In this document: positions 8,587 through 16,506 of the stretch, one piece after another | Position numbering within the stretch: position 1 is the stretch's first letter | How the letters are laid out: every line of letters begins with the position of its first letter | Assembly: GCF_016616095.2 (NCBI RefSeq) | Contig: NZ_CP067089.2 | Location: 3,658,001-3,722,000 of the forward strand | DNA: 64,000 bases | Reading direction: 5' to 3' | Source: Breznakiella homolactica | GTDB taxonomy: Bacteria > Spirochaetota > Spirochaetia > Treponematales > Breznakiellaceae | Notes under the pieces: generated by a model | Databases searched by the model: none | Told to the model about the DNA's origin: nothing | What the model saw: only the letters and a program-made list of their open reading frames with translations | Position numbers and translations under genes: made by a program

Positions 8587-8801
8587 TGACAGGGCTGCCG
8601 CGGTATGCCTCTGGGAAAAACAAAGAAACATGGGTATGACTGGTTTAGGGGTCCTGTCATGGAACACAGAGGATGGCGGCGCGTCGGCCTGCGGCCTCGA
8701 AAGCCGCTCCTCCTCTGTGTTCCATGACACCCCGCGTTACCAATACTCCTATGTTTCTTTGCCTTTTTCCGACAGAAGAGGGGACTGCGGCTGCCCTGTC
8801 A
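8587..8801 (+). repeat. Long palindromic element, copy A
   Basis: About 215 bp that fold as one long hairpin. The outermost arms TGACAGGGCTGCCGC (8587-) and GCGGCTGCCCTGTCA (-8801) are near complementary. Next come AAAGAAACAT (8622-8631) and ATGTTTCTTT (8751-8760). A perfect 19-bp inner stem (8655-8673 with 8711-8729) encloses a loop containing GTCGGCC-TGC-GGCCTCGAAAG. The loop and the short flanks GGTCCTGTC and GACACC-CGCGTTACCA recur in copies B and C; the inner and outer stems do not, yet each remains self-complementary. Confidence 0.85.
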
Positions 8802-8807
8802 TGGGGA

Positions 8808-8847
8808 GAGGTTTTTTGCCGCTGGCCTGCCTCAGCGGCAGAACCTC
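8808..8847. repeat. Hairpin between palindromic copies A and B
   Basis: GAGGTT...TTGCCGCTG (8808-8824) pairs with CAGCGGCA...AACCTC (8833-8847) around a short loop. Similar extra hairpins follow copies C and D, so it probably belongs to the tail module of the same repeat family. No other feature is seen between 8848 and 8900. Confidence 0.6.
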
Positions 8848-8904
8848 CATCTGTAGGTACCATATCTTTCCGGAAATATCCCCATACCCAGCCCTCCCGC
8901 GGAG

Positions 8905-9086
8905 GGCAGCACAGAACCGGTTAAGCCGGAACGCACCCGGGCCGTAACGGTAACGCCGGGTCCCTGGAAAGAACGACTTTCGAGGCCGCAGGCCGATGAG
9001 GAGCCAAACCCATTTTTATCCGACAGGACCCGCGGCACCGGTATCCACCGGGTGCTTTCCGGATTGTCAGATTCTGTACTCCCCCG
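8905..9086 (-). repeat. Long palindromic element, copy B (inverted, inner stem unpaired)
   Basis: Read on the minus strand it starts GGGGGAGTACAGA and ends at TTCTGTGCTGCCC, like copies C and D. Arms CCGGAACGCACCCGG (8926-8940) and CCGGGTGCTTTCCGG (9048-9062) pair with one mismatch. The constant loop (GGCCTGCGGCCTCGAAAG) is present. The inner left arm (24 bases) matches the length and roughly the sequence of copy C. The right arm is about 10 bases shorter and not complementary, so the inner stem is broken. Confidence 0.8.
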
Positions 9087-9091
9087 CATAG

Positions 9092-9118
9092 TTGCCCTGA
9101 TCCCTGCGATTGTATAAT
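9092..9118 (+). promoter_or_regulatory. Promoter of the TPR lipoprotein operon
   Basis: A consensus -10 TATAAT (9113-9118) lies 9 bases before ATG 9128. TTGCCC at 9092-9097 is the best -35 but is 15 bases away. The repeat copy B ends at 9086, immediately upstream. No clear Shine-Dalgarno precedes the ATGs at 9128, 9131 or 9137. Confidence 0.5.
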
Positions 9119-9127
9119 ATGGAATGA

Positions 9128-10603
9128 ATGATGCGTATGACCAATACATTCCGTAAACTGGTAAGCTTCCGGTTTTTTGGAAGCACCGCCGCGCTGGTAC
9201 TGCTGACGGCGGCGGTTTTTTCCTGTTCAGGTACCCCCAGCCCGGAGCGGCCGCCGGAAACTTCAGGCACGGCGGTTCCGGAGCGGCCGGGAACTGCGGA
9301 ACGGCCTCCGGATGTCCCGGATACAAGTACCGGAGCCATTCTCGGCAGGATGATGGACCTGCTGGCCTCCGGGGATTTTGACGGCGCTCTGGCATTATTC
9401 GAAACTATAGATCCCGAAGAGGCCAATACCTCCGGGCTTCAGCTTGTAAAGGCTTCGGTGCTGATCTCCGCCGGGAGACCTGGTGACGCCCGTGCGGTAA
9501 TCGACGGCATTCTCGCCGCGGAGCCGGACAATACCGACGCGCTTTACGCGCTTTCAACCCTGGAAGCCCTTTCAGGGCGGACCCGGGAGCAGAAAGCTCT
9601 CCTGGAACAGATTGTAAAAAAAGATCCCGCCAACGCCGACGCCCTGACTTCTTTGGGTGATCTTTCCATGGATACCAAATCCTACAGGAACGCGGCGTCA
9701 TTTTACGACCGGGCTCTTCAGGCTGATCCTGACCATGGGGATGCGCTCCTTGGCCGGGCCGCGGTGTACCGGTACAACCGGGATCCCCAACGGGCGGAAC
9801 AGCTTCTCAACCACGCGGTTGCGGCCTATCCGGGCTGGACCGTACCCCTGATCGAGCGGGCACGGATTTACCGGGAAGAAGGCTATCCCAAGGAAGCTCT
9901 GGTTGATTTGGATAAAGCCAAGGGGCTTGAACCCTGGAATTACTGGGTCGCGGTTGACCGGGGCAGCACCCTGCTGGATCTCCGCCGGATGGCCGAAGCC
10001 CTGGATGAATTCAACCGGGCGATAGCCATCGATCCGGATAACTTTCTTGCCTATGTATACAGCGCGGGAATCAAGGACGATCTTGGTGATTACACCGGCG
10101 CTGAACACGATTACGAAATGCTTACCAAGCTGAAACCCGAGTACTATTTTGCCTTTGAGGGGCTTGGGATTCTCAAGATGCGGAATGGAAAATGGGCCGA
10201 GGCCCGGGATGCTTTCCGGGAAGCCTACAAATACGATTCCCAGAATATTTCCTACGCCTTCCTGGTGGCGGGAAACTGGATGCGGGCCGGAAGGGTGGGG
10301 GATCCGAAACAGTTTCTGGCCCAGGTCATCCGGACCGTTCCCCGGGACAGTATCGAATGGTACCTCCTCAGGCTGTACCACGATCTGGCGGGGGATGTGG
10401 ACATCGCGGTCCGTATTGACCGTGAAAAGGACCTGGATAAAAAGGCGCAGATGCTTTATTACCTGGCGGAATACTACGATATCCGGGGAAATAAATCCCT
10501 GGCGGACAGGTATTTTCTGCAGGTCAAGGATATGAACCGTCCGATGATTCTGGAATGGAAGCTCAACGAAATGGCTCTGGAAGCCAGGAATCTCAAAGGA
10601 TAG
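9128..10603 (+). CDS. Tetratricopeptide-repeat lipoprotein
   Basis: A lipoprotein of about 491 residues. A hydrophobic signal ends in AAVFSCSG (Cys near residue 36). A Pro/Glu-rich linker follows, then at least nine TPR-like helical pairs (for example ALYALSTLEALSGRTREQKALLEQI, split here by eye; ALDEFNRAIAIDPDNFLAYV). TPR arrays are protein-protein scaffolds, so a periplasmic or inner-leaflet assembly role is likely. In-frame ATGs at 9128, 9131 and 9137 cannot be separated; all preserve the signal peptide. One base separates its stop codon from the start of the DHH gene, indicating a three-gene operon with the DHH phosphoesterase and TraB protein. The partner is unknown. Confidence 0.85.
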   Translation: MMRMTNTFRKLVSFRFFGSTAALVLLTAAVFSCSGTPSPERPPETSGTAVPERPGTAERPPDVPDTSTGAILGRMMDLLASGDFDGALALFETIDPEEANTSGLQLVKASVLISAGRPGDARAVIDGILAAEPDNTDALYALSTLEALSGRTREQKALLEQIVKKDPANADALTSLGDLSMDTKSYRNAASFYDRALQADPDHGDALLGRAAVYRYNRDPQRAEQLLNHAVAAYPGWTVPLIERARIYREEGYPKEALVDLDKAKGLEPWNYWVAVDRGSTLLDLRRMAEALDEFNRAIAIDPDNFLAYVYSAGIKDDLGDYTGAEHDYEMLTKLKPEYYFAFEGLGILKMRNGKWAEARDAFREAYKYDSQNISYAFLVAGNWMRAGRVGDPKQFLAQVIRTVPRDSIEWYLLRLYHDLAGDVDIAVRIDREKDLDKKAQMLYYLAEYYDIRGNKSLADRYFLQVKDMNRPMILEWKLNEMALEARNLKG

Positions 10604-10604
10604 T

Positions 10605-11663
10605 ATGGGAGCCCCCGACGCGTTTACCCGCCTCCGCGGTATCCTGGACGAACTTCCCTGTTTCCTCCGGAATCCAGTTAAAAATGAAAAACCCGATGCC
10701 GGCGGAGAAGCGCCCCCGGAACCCAAGAAAACCGTGGTAATCCAGCCCCATGATTACCCCGATCACGACGCGGTGGCATCTGCCTTCGGTCTGGCAGGAC
10801 TGCTGAGCCGGTTCGGGTTCCAGCCCCAGATCCTGTACCGGGGTCTGATACGGAGCCACTCCCTGTGGGCCATGATTACCGAACTGGACATACCCATGGT
10901 CCGGGTCCGGGAAGGTCAGGCTCCGGAGGATCTCCTGGATTGTCCCTGCATAGTTGTTGACGGCAATCCCAACAATACCAATGCCCGCCAGATAACCAAT
11001 AACCTTATCGGCGTGGTAGACCACCACGCGAATTCCGTAAAACCGGACTGCCCTTTTGTGGATATCCGTACCAGCTACGGTTCCTGCGCGACCATAATCG
11101 CCGATTACTGGGACGAAGCGGAACTGTTTCCCAACAAGGATACCGCCACGGCGCTCCTCATGGGCATAGAGATGGATACGGATTTCCTGTCCCGGCGGGT
11201 CAGCCCTCCGGATCTCGACGCCCTGCACCGGCTCTTTTTCAGGGCCGACTGGCAGTTCGGGACCCGGGTGGTTAAGGCATCCCTTTCCAAGAAGGATCTT
11301 CCGGCGTTCGCGATGGCCGCCGCCAACGCCCGGATCCAGGGCGGGCTTTTCTTTACGGTTCTTACCATTGATACCACCCAGGAAGTCGTTTCCATCCTGG
11401 CCGATTTTTTCCTGCGTCTCAGGGAGATTTCCGTATCCGTGATTATCGAGAACCAGGGGGAGCGCCACCATGTTTCGGTACGGAGCAGGGTGGCGGATAT
11501 TTCCGCCGCAAAGGTAATCCAGGACGCCCTTACCGATATCGGACAGGGCGGCGGCCACGATCACATGGCCGGGGGAGATCTGGACCCGTCAAAAGAAACC
11601 AGTGAAGAAATTCTTTTTCAGCGGTTTGTGGAAGCCGTTGAAAACGCCCAGGAGAATCAATGA
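10605..11663 (+). CDS. DHH/DHHA1 family phosphoesterase (NrnA-like)
   Basis: A 352-residue cytoplasmic protein with the DHH layout: PHDYPDHDAVASAF at residues 48-61, a second Asp block CIVVDGNPNN (about 115-124), the name-giving VVDHHANS at 137-144, and a C-terminal DHHA1-type substrate loop GQGGGHDHMAGG at 313-324. Family members such as NrnA and GdpP cleave short oligoribonucleotides, pAp or cyclic dinucleotides with Mn2+. Which substrate applies here cannot be told from sequence; no membrane, PAS or GGDEF domain is present, so it is not GdpP-like. The next gene starts inside its stop codon (ATGA overlap), so translation is coupled. Confidence 0.9.
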   Translation: MGAPDAFTRLRGILDELPCFLRNPVKNEKPDAGGEAPPEPKKTVVIQPHDYPDHDAVASAFGLAGLLSRFGFQPQILYRGLIRSHSLWAMITELDIPMVRVREGQAPEDLLDCPCIVVDGNPNNTNARQITNNLIGVVDHHANSVKPDCPFVDIRTSYGSCATIIADYWDEAELFPNKDTATALLMGIEMDTDFLSRRVSPPDLDALHRLFFRADWQFGTRVVKASLSKKDLPAFAMAAANARIQGGLFFTVLTIDTTQEVVSILADFFLRLREISVSVIIENQGERHHVSVRSRVADISAAKVIQDALTDIGQGGGHDHMAGGDLDPSKETSEEILFQRFVEAVENAQENQ

Positions 11664-12841
11664 GCAACGATACCCGCATGAATATTCAGCTTGGTGAACG
11701 GGAAATAATACTGATCGGCACCGCCCACGTATCAAAAGACAGCATTGACGAAGTCAGTCAGGTTATCCGGGACTCAGCACCCGATATGGTATGCGTCGAA
11801 CTGGACGAAGGCCGGTATACTTCCATGACCGAAAAGGAAAACTGGGAAAAACTCAATGTGGTAAAGGTTTTCCGGGAAGGCAAGGGGTTTCTCCTTATCG
11901 CCAATCTGGTTCTTTCCAGCTTTCAGCGGCGGCTTGGCCAGGAACTGGGGGTCAAACCCGGGGAAGAAATGCGGGAAGCCGTGGAAGTGGCTAAGGAACT
12001 CGGAATTCCCTATTCCCTCTGTGACCGGGAGGTACAGATAACCCTCCGCAGAGCCTGGGGGTTCTGCAATTTCTGGAGCAAATGCAAACTCCTGGCTTCC
12101 TTGCTTTCCAGCGCGTTTACCACGGAGAAAATGAGCCCGGAGGAAATTGAAAACCTTAAGAACCGCAGCGAGCTTGACGGCATGATGACGGAACTCGCCG
12201 AATACCTTCCTTCCGTAAAGGGTACGCTTATTGACGAACGGGACCGGTATCTGGCGGCGAAAATATGGGCTGCCGGCGGAAAAAAGTCCGTGGCGGTTAT
12301 CGGCGCCGGCCATATGGGCGGCGTAAAGCAGCATCTCGAAAAAATCGCCGCCGGTGAGGAAGGGCAGGACGTGTCCGCCCTCAACCAGATTCCCCCGCGC
12401 TCATTTCTTTCAAAAGCCGCCGGCTGGATCATTCCCCTGCTTATTGTCGCCCTCATCGTGGCGGGATTTTTCCGGGCCGGGGCGGGTGTCAGTTTGGCCA
12501 TGCTTCTGCGGTGGGTTCTTCTCAACGGCTCCCTGGCAGCGCTGGGTACGCTTCTCGCCCTGGGCCATCCCCTGTCGATCCTGGTTTCCTTCCTGGGCGC
12601 GCCCATCGCCACGATCAACCCTTTTATCGCCGTGGGGCTTCTTTCGGGAGTCACCGAAGCAACCATGCGGAAACCCCGGGTCGTGGATGCCCAGAACATT
12701 TCCGATGATATTACCAGCCTTCGGGGAATTTACCGGAACCGGATTACCAAAGCGCTCCTGGTATTTTTTCTTTCTTCCCTGGGCGGAGCCATAGGAAACT
12801 TTATTTCGATTCCGTCCCTGGCGGCTCTCCTGGTAAAATAA
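11660..12841 (+). CDS. traB: TraB family protein with C-terminal membrane domain
   Basis: A protein of 393 residues. The N-terminal 240 residues match the TraB/GumN (TIKI-like) superfamily: IILIGTAHVSKDSIDEV near the start, MVCVELDEGRY, the LCDREVQITLRRAW segment and VAVIGAGHMGGVKQHL. The conserved GTAHVS and GAGHMGG histidines are the expected metal or active-site positions. The C-terminal 140 residues hold about four transmembrane helices (WIIPLLIVALIVAGFF onward). The family was named after Enterococcus pheromone-shutdown TraB, and related proteins act as metalloproteases; the role in this organism is unknown. It is the last gene of the TPR-DHH-TraB operon and overlaps the DHH stop by 4 bases. 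Confidence 0.88.
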   Translation: MSNDTRMNIQLGEREIILIGTAHVSKDSIDEVSQVIRDSAPDMVCVELDEGRYTSMTEKENWEKLNVVKVFREGKGFLLIANLVLSSFQRRLGQELGVKPGEEMREAVEVAKELGIPYSLCDREVQITLRRAWGFCNFWSKCKLLASLLSSAFTTEKMSPEEIENLKNRSELDGMMTELAEYLPSVKGTLIDERDRYLAAKIWAAGGKKSVAVIGAGHMGGVKQHLEKIAAGEEGQDVSALNQIPPRSFLSKAAGWIIPLLIVALIVAGFFRAGAGVSLAMLLRWVLLNGSLAALGTLLALGHPLSILVSFLGAPIATINPFIAVGLLSGVTEATMRKPRVVDAQNISDDITSLRGIYRNRITKALLVFFLSSLGGAIGNFISIPSLAALLVK

Positions 12842-12880
12842 CAGAGTAACCGCATTATCACGATACCACAGTCCCGCAGC

Positions 12881-12903
12881 ACGGAGGGGCAAATTCCGTT
12901 TTT
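12881..12903 (+). terminator. Weak terminator after traB
   Basis: ACGGA (12881-12885) pairs with TCCGT (12895-12899), followed by TTTT. It sits inside a larger imperfect stem between GTCCCGCAGCA and TGCTGCGGAGAC, which could serve the convergent genes from either side. Confidence 0.4.
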
Positions 12904-12944
12904 CCCATGCTGCGGAGACTATTCCTTCCGAAAATACCGGATCC

Positions 12945-14267
12945 CTACAGCTGCCCCGACCGTTTGAGGCTGAGGTACCGGTTAATGAGTTCCGATGAAA
13001 GTTCCTCTGCGGAAGCTTCCATGGTGAGGAGCCCCGAATGTTCCCAGGTTTTGTACAGCTGTTTCCGGCTGTACAGATAAGAAAAAGCCGCGGCTTTTTC
13101 CATGCTGTCATCCAGAGTAACCGGAACTTTGCGGCTCAGTTCCTCGGCTTCCTTTTCCCTGAGACTTACCGCCAGGAACAAATGGCGCCGCTGTATCCGG
13201 GGCAGAATCCAGGAAAGGGATTCACCGTCTTCCTCCCGCAGATTGCTGATAAGTACAATAAACGTCCGGCGGTTGAGCCGGGAAAGGGCCGTTTCCAGGG
13301 CCGAAAACGGGGACGACGGCACCGGCGCGCTGTGAAGATCGTAGAGGCTGTTCATGAGTGCCGTCAGCGTACTCATACCCTTCCGGGGCTGCAGCCACCG
13401 TTCTCCGTTCCCGAAGCTTGCCATGGCCACCGTATCCTCATGTTTAAGCGCCACATAGGCCAGGAGCAGGGAAGCGTTAAGGGCGCTGTCGAACTGCGTA
13501 TATTCCCCTTCCCTGCGGTGGAGCCGGTATCCCGAGTCGAGGAGTATCAGGATCTGCTGGTCCTGTTCTTCCTGGTATTCCCGGATTATAGGTTTCTGCC
13601 GCCGGCTGGTGGCCCGCCAGTCGATGTTTTTAACCGGGTCCCCAAGCTGGTATTCCCGGAGGCTCATAAACTCCAGTCCCTGTCCGCGTTTGCGGATATT
13701 TTTCAATCCCGTCTTTTCCATCAGCGCCCGGATATCCAAACCTCCGGAACCGATAAGTTTTTTGAAATCCGGGTATGTCCTGCCTGTGTTTTTCGTTTCG
13801 TGGACCGTCCGCAGGCGCCAGAAACGCAGCGGAGAAGCCAGGAGCAGTTCCAGGGAAGCAAATTCCCAGGGGCCGCGCTCAGCGGGGATCAGCTGATATT
13901 CAAATAAGATAGAAGCTCCCTCTTTGAGGAGTTTCCGGTCCAGCCTCGCCGGGAATGCCTGACATTTCATCGAAGCCGGATACATATCAAACAGGGTGAT
14001 GCCGAAGGGGATGATGCCCTTTCCGTTCCGCCGCAGATAAATCTGAACCGCGGCGGGCTGACCCAGGGCAAGGGAATTGCTTATTTTCCGTTCCGACGAA
14101 AGCCGGTCGGTAAAAAACACCAGAAACAGCGCGTCCGCAATTAAAAACGGGAGCAGTGTCACCCCCGACAGGAACCAGACCAGAGAAAGGGATTCCGAAA
14201 AAAACGCTCCCGCCCCCAGTACGAGCCACAGAAGGGCGGCTATGAATAAGCTTCGTCCCGGTTTCAT
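12945..14267 (-). CDS. DUF58 family protein (VWA-like), last gene of the MoxR operon
   Basis: A protein of 440 residues. Two N-terminal membrane segments (FIAALLWLVLGAGAFF and VWFLSGVTLLPFLIA) are followed by a cytosolic part. The DUF58 signature GLEFMSLREYQLGDPVKNID, then WRATSRRQKPIIREY, leads into a von Willebrand A-like fold ILILLDSGYRL with the partial MIDAS DSGYR. DUF58 proteins are partners of MoxR AAA ATPases, and the gene overlaps moxR by 4 bases (ATGA). The operon context suggests a MoxR-driven chaperone acting on envelope or secreted proteins, which is inference from other bacteria. No frame disruption seen. Confidence 0.9.
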   Translation of the reverse strand: MKPGRSLFIAALLWLVLGAGAFFSESLSLVWFLSGVTLLPFLIADALFLVFFTDRLSSERKISNSLALGQPAAVQIYLRRNGKGIIPFGITLFDMYPASMKCQAFPARLDRKLLKEGASILFEYQLIPAERGPWEFASLELLLASPLRFWRLRTVHETKNTGRTYPDFKKLIGSGGLDIRALMEKTGLKNIRKRGQGLEFMSLREYQLGDPVKNIDWRATSRRQKPIIREYQEEQDQQILILLDSGYRLHRREGEYTQFDSALNASLLLAYVALKHEDTVAMASFGNGERWLQPRKGMSTLTALMNSLYDLHSAPVPSSPFSALETALSRLNRRTFIVLISNLREEDGESLSWILPRIQRRHLFLAVSLREKEAEELSRKVPVTLDDSMEKAAAFSYLYSRKQLYKTWEHSGLLTMEASAEELSSELINRYLSLKRSGQL

Positions 14268-15238
14268 GTCCGGGGCGCCTCGGTTTTTGCCACCAGGGTT
14301 TCAACAATCTGCACTTCCGTAAGCCCTTCCAGTTCGCTTTCGGCGGAAAGTGTCAGGCGGTGAGCCAGAACCGGTGAGGCCACTGCTTTGATATCATCGG
14401 GAATCACGAAATCCCGGCCCTGGATAAGAGCCACTCCCCGGGCGCAGCGGATCAGCGCCAGGCTTCCCCGGGGGCCGGCGCCTGCCTGGAGGGACGGCAC
14501 CGACCGGGTGGCGTTGACCAGCCGCACCGCGTAATCGATCAGCGACGGATCGACCCTGATGCCCGCGGCCAGATTCTGGATATCCCGGAATGCCTCGGTA
14601 CTTATGACCGCGGAAACGTCTCCCACGGAAAGTTCCGCCCCGGTACCCTGGGAGAGAACCCGGGCAACCATTTCCTTTTCCTCATCTTCCGAAGGATATT
14701 CCGCGAGAACCTTCATGAGAAACCGGTCCTTTTGGGCATCCGGCAGGGGATAGGTTCCCTCATGCTCATAGGGGTTCTGGGTGGCCAGCACCATAAAGGG
14801 GTTCGGCAGCCGGTGGCTTGTACCGTCGAGGCTCACCTGGAATTCCTGCATGGCCTCAAACAGCGCCGCCTGGGTTTTTGCGGGGGCCCGGTTGATTTCG
14901 TCGGCAATAAACAGGTTCGTAAAGACCGGTCCTTTTTTTGTCACGAAATCCCCGGTGGCGGAGTTGAGCATGATGTTTCCCGTAATGTCGCTGGGCATAA
15001 GGTCCGGCGTAAACTGTACCCGCTTTGAATCCCCGCCGATTGCCCGGGCAATGGAACGGACCAGGAGCGTTTTTCCGAGGCCGGGGACCCCTTCGACCAG
15101 GATATGTCCCCCCGCCAGGAGGCTTATCATTAACCGCTCCACCAGGGCTTGCTGGCCGATAAATGCTTTGGCTATTTCCTGCCTGATTGTTTCGATGGCC
15201 GCGGCGGCGGATTCAATGGTATACTCGGTTTTTTCCAT
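14264..15238 (-). CDS. MoxR family AAA+ ATPase
   Basis: A 324-residue AAA+ ATPase. Walker A is GVPGLGKT (residues 50-57), Walker B is LFIADEINRAP (about 110-120), sensor 1 is LATQNP and the lid carries DRFLMKV. Family members are ATP-driven chaperones that insert cofactors or mature VWA-domain partners. It is placed directly between the DUF4350 and DUF58 genes: its ATG shares one base with the upstream TAA, and its stop overlaps the DUF58 start. This coupling is typical for the family. Cytoplasmic, acting on the membrane-bound DUF58 partner (inference from gene order). Confidence 0.93.
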   Translation of the reverse strand: MEKTEYTIESAAAAIETIRQEIAKAFIGQQALVERLMISLLAGGHILVEGVPGLGKTLLVRSIARAIGGDSKRVQFTPDLMPSDITGNIMLNSATGDFVTKKGPVFTNLFIADEINRAPAKTQAALFEAMQEFQVSLDGTSHRLPNPFMVLATQNPYEHEGTYPLPDAQKDRFLMKVLAEYPSEDEEKEMVARVLSQGTGAELSVGDVSAVISTEAFRDIQNLAAGIRVDPSLIDYAVRLVNATRSVPSLQAGAGPRGSLALIRCARGVALIQGRDFVIPDDIKAVASPVLAHRLTLSAESELEGLTEVQIVETLVAKTEAPRT

Positions 15239-16506
15239 TACAAACGCTCCATTATGTGGTTTATGGTTTTCATATATACGGTAAAATCCCTGCCCCTGAT
15301 ATGGCGGGGCGGTTCGATTATGGGCATGACTTCTTTTTCATCCAGGCCGGTGACAGCGGCCAGCCGGGCGCACAGCGACGCCGTGTTCCCGGATGTTTCG
15401 CCGTAGGCTGTCCTCAGACGGTGCTGTATGGCCTGGGAATACGTCTCCAGGTAGCTCGGCAGGCTGCCGTATTTTTTCAGGAACCGGGCTTCCGACAGAA
15501 ACCGCTCGCCTATGGGTTTGCCCGGAAGTTCTTCTTCCCCTATGAGCCTCCCGAATACGGGAATTACCATCCAGAAGCCCACAACTATGAGAAGTATACA
15601 GGAAACAATCAGCGGTATGAAGTTGCCCCGTTCGGCGAATTTACCCAGCGCCCCTTCGGCCAGTTTCCTTCCCCGGATAAAAAGTATCCCTTCGCCGCGG
15701 GTATCCCGGGCTCCGGTAAGTTCCCAGCTCAGTTCCGCGTTCTGTTCCCGTCTGAGCTGCCGGCTCCGCATAAAATAGGGCTCCCCGAGGACTGTCACGG
15801 AACCGTCGCCCAGGGGAACGGACACAAGCCGTATGGTACCGCTTCTGTCCGTACGGTACTCAGTACCCGGAAGTTCGGTTTCCAGGGTAAACCGGGCAAA
15901 GTAATCGAAATTAGGGTACACCGCGGTATCGGCGGCTTCACCCGCGGCTTCTTCCGCCTCAGCCGCAGGAGTAGCTTCCGGGATATCCCCGGTGTTTTCC
16001 GGTTCTTCAGGCGCTTCCTGCTCTTCCGGGGAATCCGGTTCTTCCGCTTCTTCTTCCGTTGTTTCTTCTGCAGCCGCAATATCAGCATCATAGAAAAAAC
16101 GGCTTCCGTTGATTCCCAGGTTTTCGAAAAGGAGGACCAGTCCCGGGACGTTTTCGGAGTTCCAGGTAGTATCCAGGGCAACCAGCAGATTTCCCCCGTT
16201 CCGGACCCAGGATTCGAGAGTATGGAATGTCTGTTCCGGCCAGTCGATATAGGAAGCCTGGATGAAGACGGTTTTTTCGGGTACGCCGGAAATATTGTCC
16301 GCGGCGGCGGGATCCTGGGTTTTTCTTACCGGGTGGCCTGTCTGGGTAAGCCACCGTTCCAGGGCAAGGTATTCGTTGGCCCGGGACTCTCTGCTGGGCC
16401 GGGTGTACCGCGTGGTTGGCACAATTTCGAAAAACGTATACCCGAGAACGGCAAGCACCGCCAGGGTGCTGATAATTATGAAAAAGACAGCCCCGTATTT
16501 ACGCAT
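15238..16506 (-). CDS. DUF4350 family membrane protein
   Basis: A protein of 422 residues from the ATG at 16506. It has an N-terminal helix (YGAVFFIIISTLAVLAVLGY), an extracytoplasmic domain with NEYLALERWLTQTGHPV and GGNLLVALD typical of DUF4350, then a very acidic low-complexity insert (runs of EE, EEAEEP, about residues 165-215). A second helix follows (LIVSCILLIVVGFWMVIPV). The ATG at 16506 lies inside the end of the upstream gene (8-base overlap). The longer start at 16608 would lengthen that overlap and destroy the signal-anchor position. It belongs to the MoxR operon. Function unknown; DUF4350 resembles glutamine-amidotransferase-like folds that bind rather than catalyse. Confidence 0.85.
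   Translation of the reverse strand: MRKYGAVFFIIISTLAVLAVLGYTFFEIVPTTRYTRPSRESRANEYLALERWLTQTGHPVRKTQDPAAADNISGVPEKTVFIQASYIDWPEQTFHTLESWVRNGGNLLVALDTTWNSENVPGLVLLFENLGINGSRFFYDADIAAAEETTEEEAEEPDSPEEQEAPEEPENTGDIPEATPAAEAEEAAGEAADTAVYPNFDYFARFTLETELPGTEYRTDRSGTIRLVSVPLGDGSVTVLGEPYFMRSRQLRREQNAELSWELTGARDTRGEGILFIRGRKLAEGALGKFAERGNFIPLIVSCILLIVVGFWMVIPVFGRLIGEEELPGKPIGERFLSEARFLKKYGSLPSYLETYSQAIQHRLRTAYGETSGNTASLCARLAAVTGLDEKEVMPIIEPPRHIRGRDFTVYMKTINHIMERL

Noticed and set aside
10593..11564. 323-codon minus-strand open frame opposite the DHH gene
   Set aside because: The plus-strand gene has all DHH/DHHA1 motifs and coupled neighbours; the antisense frame has none.
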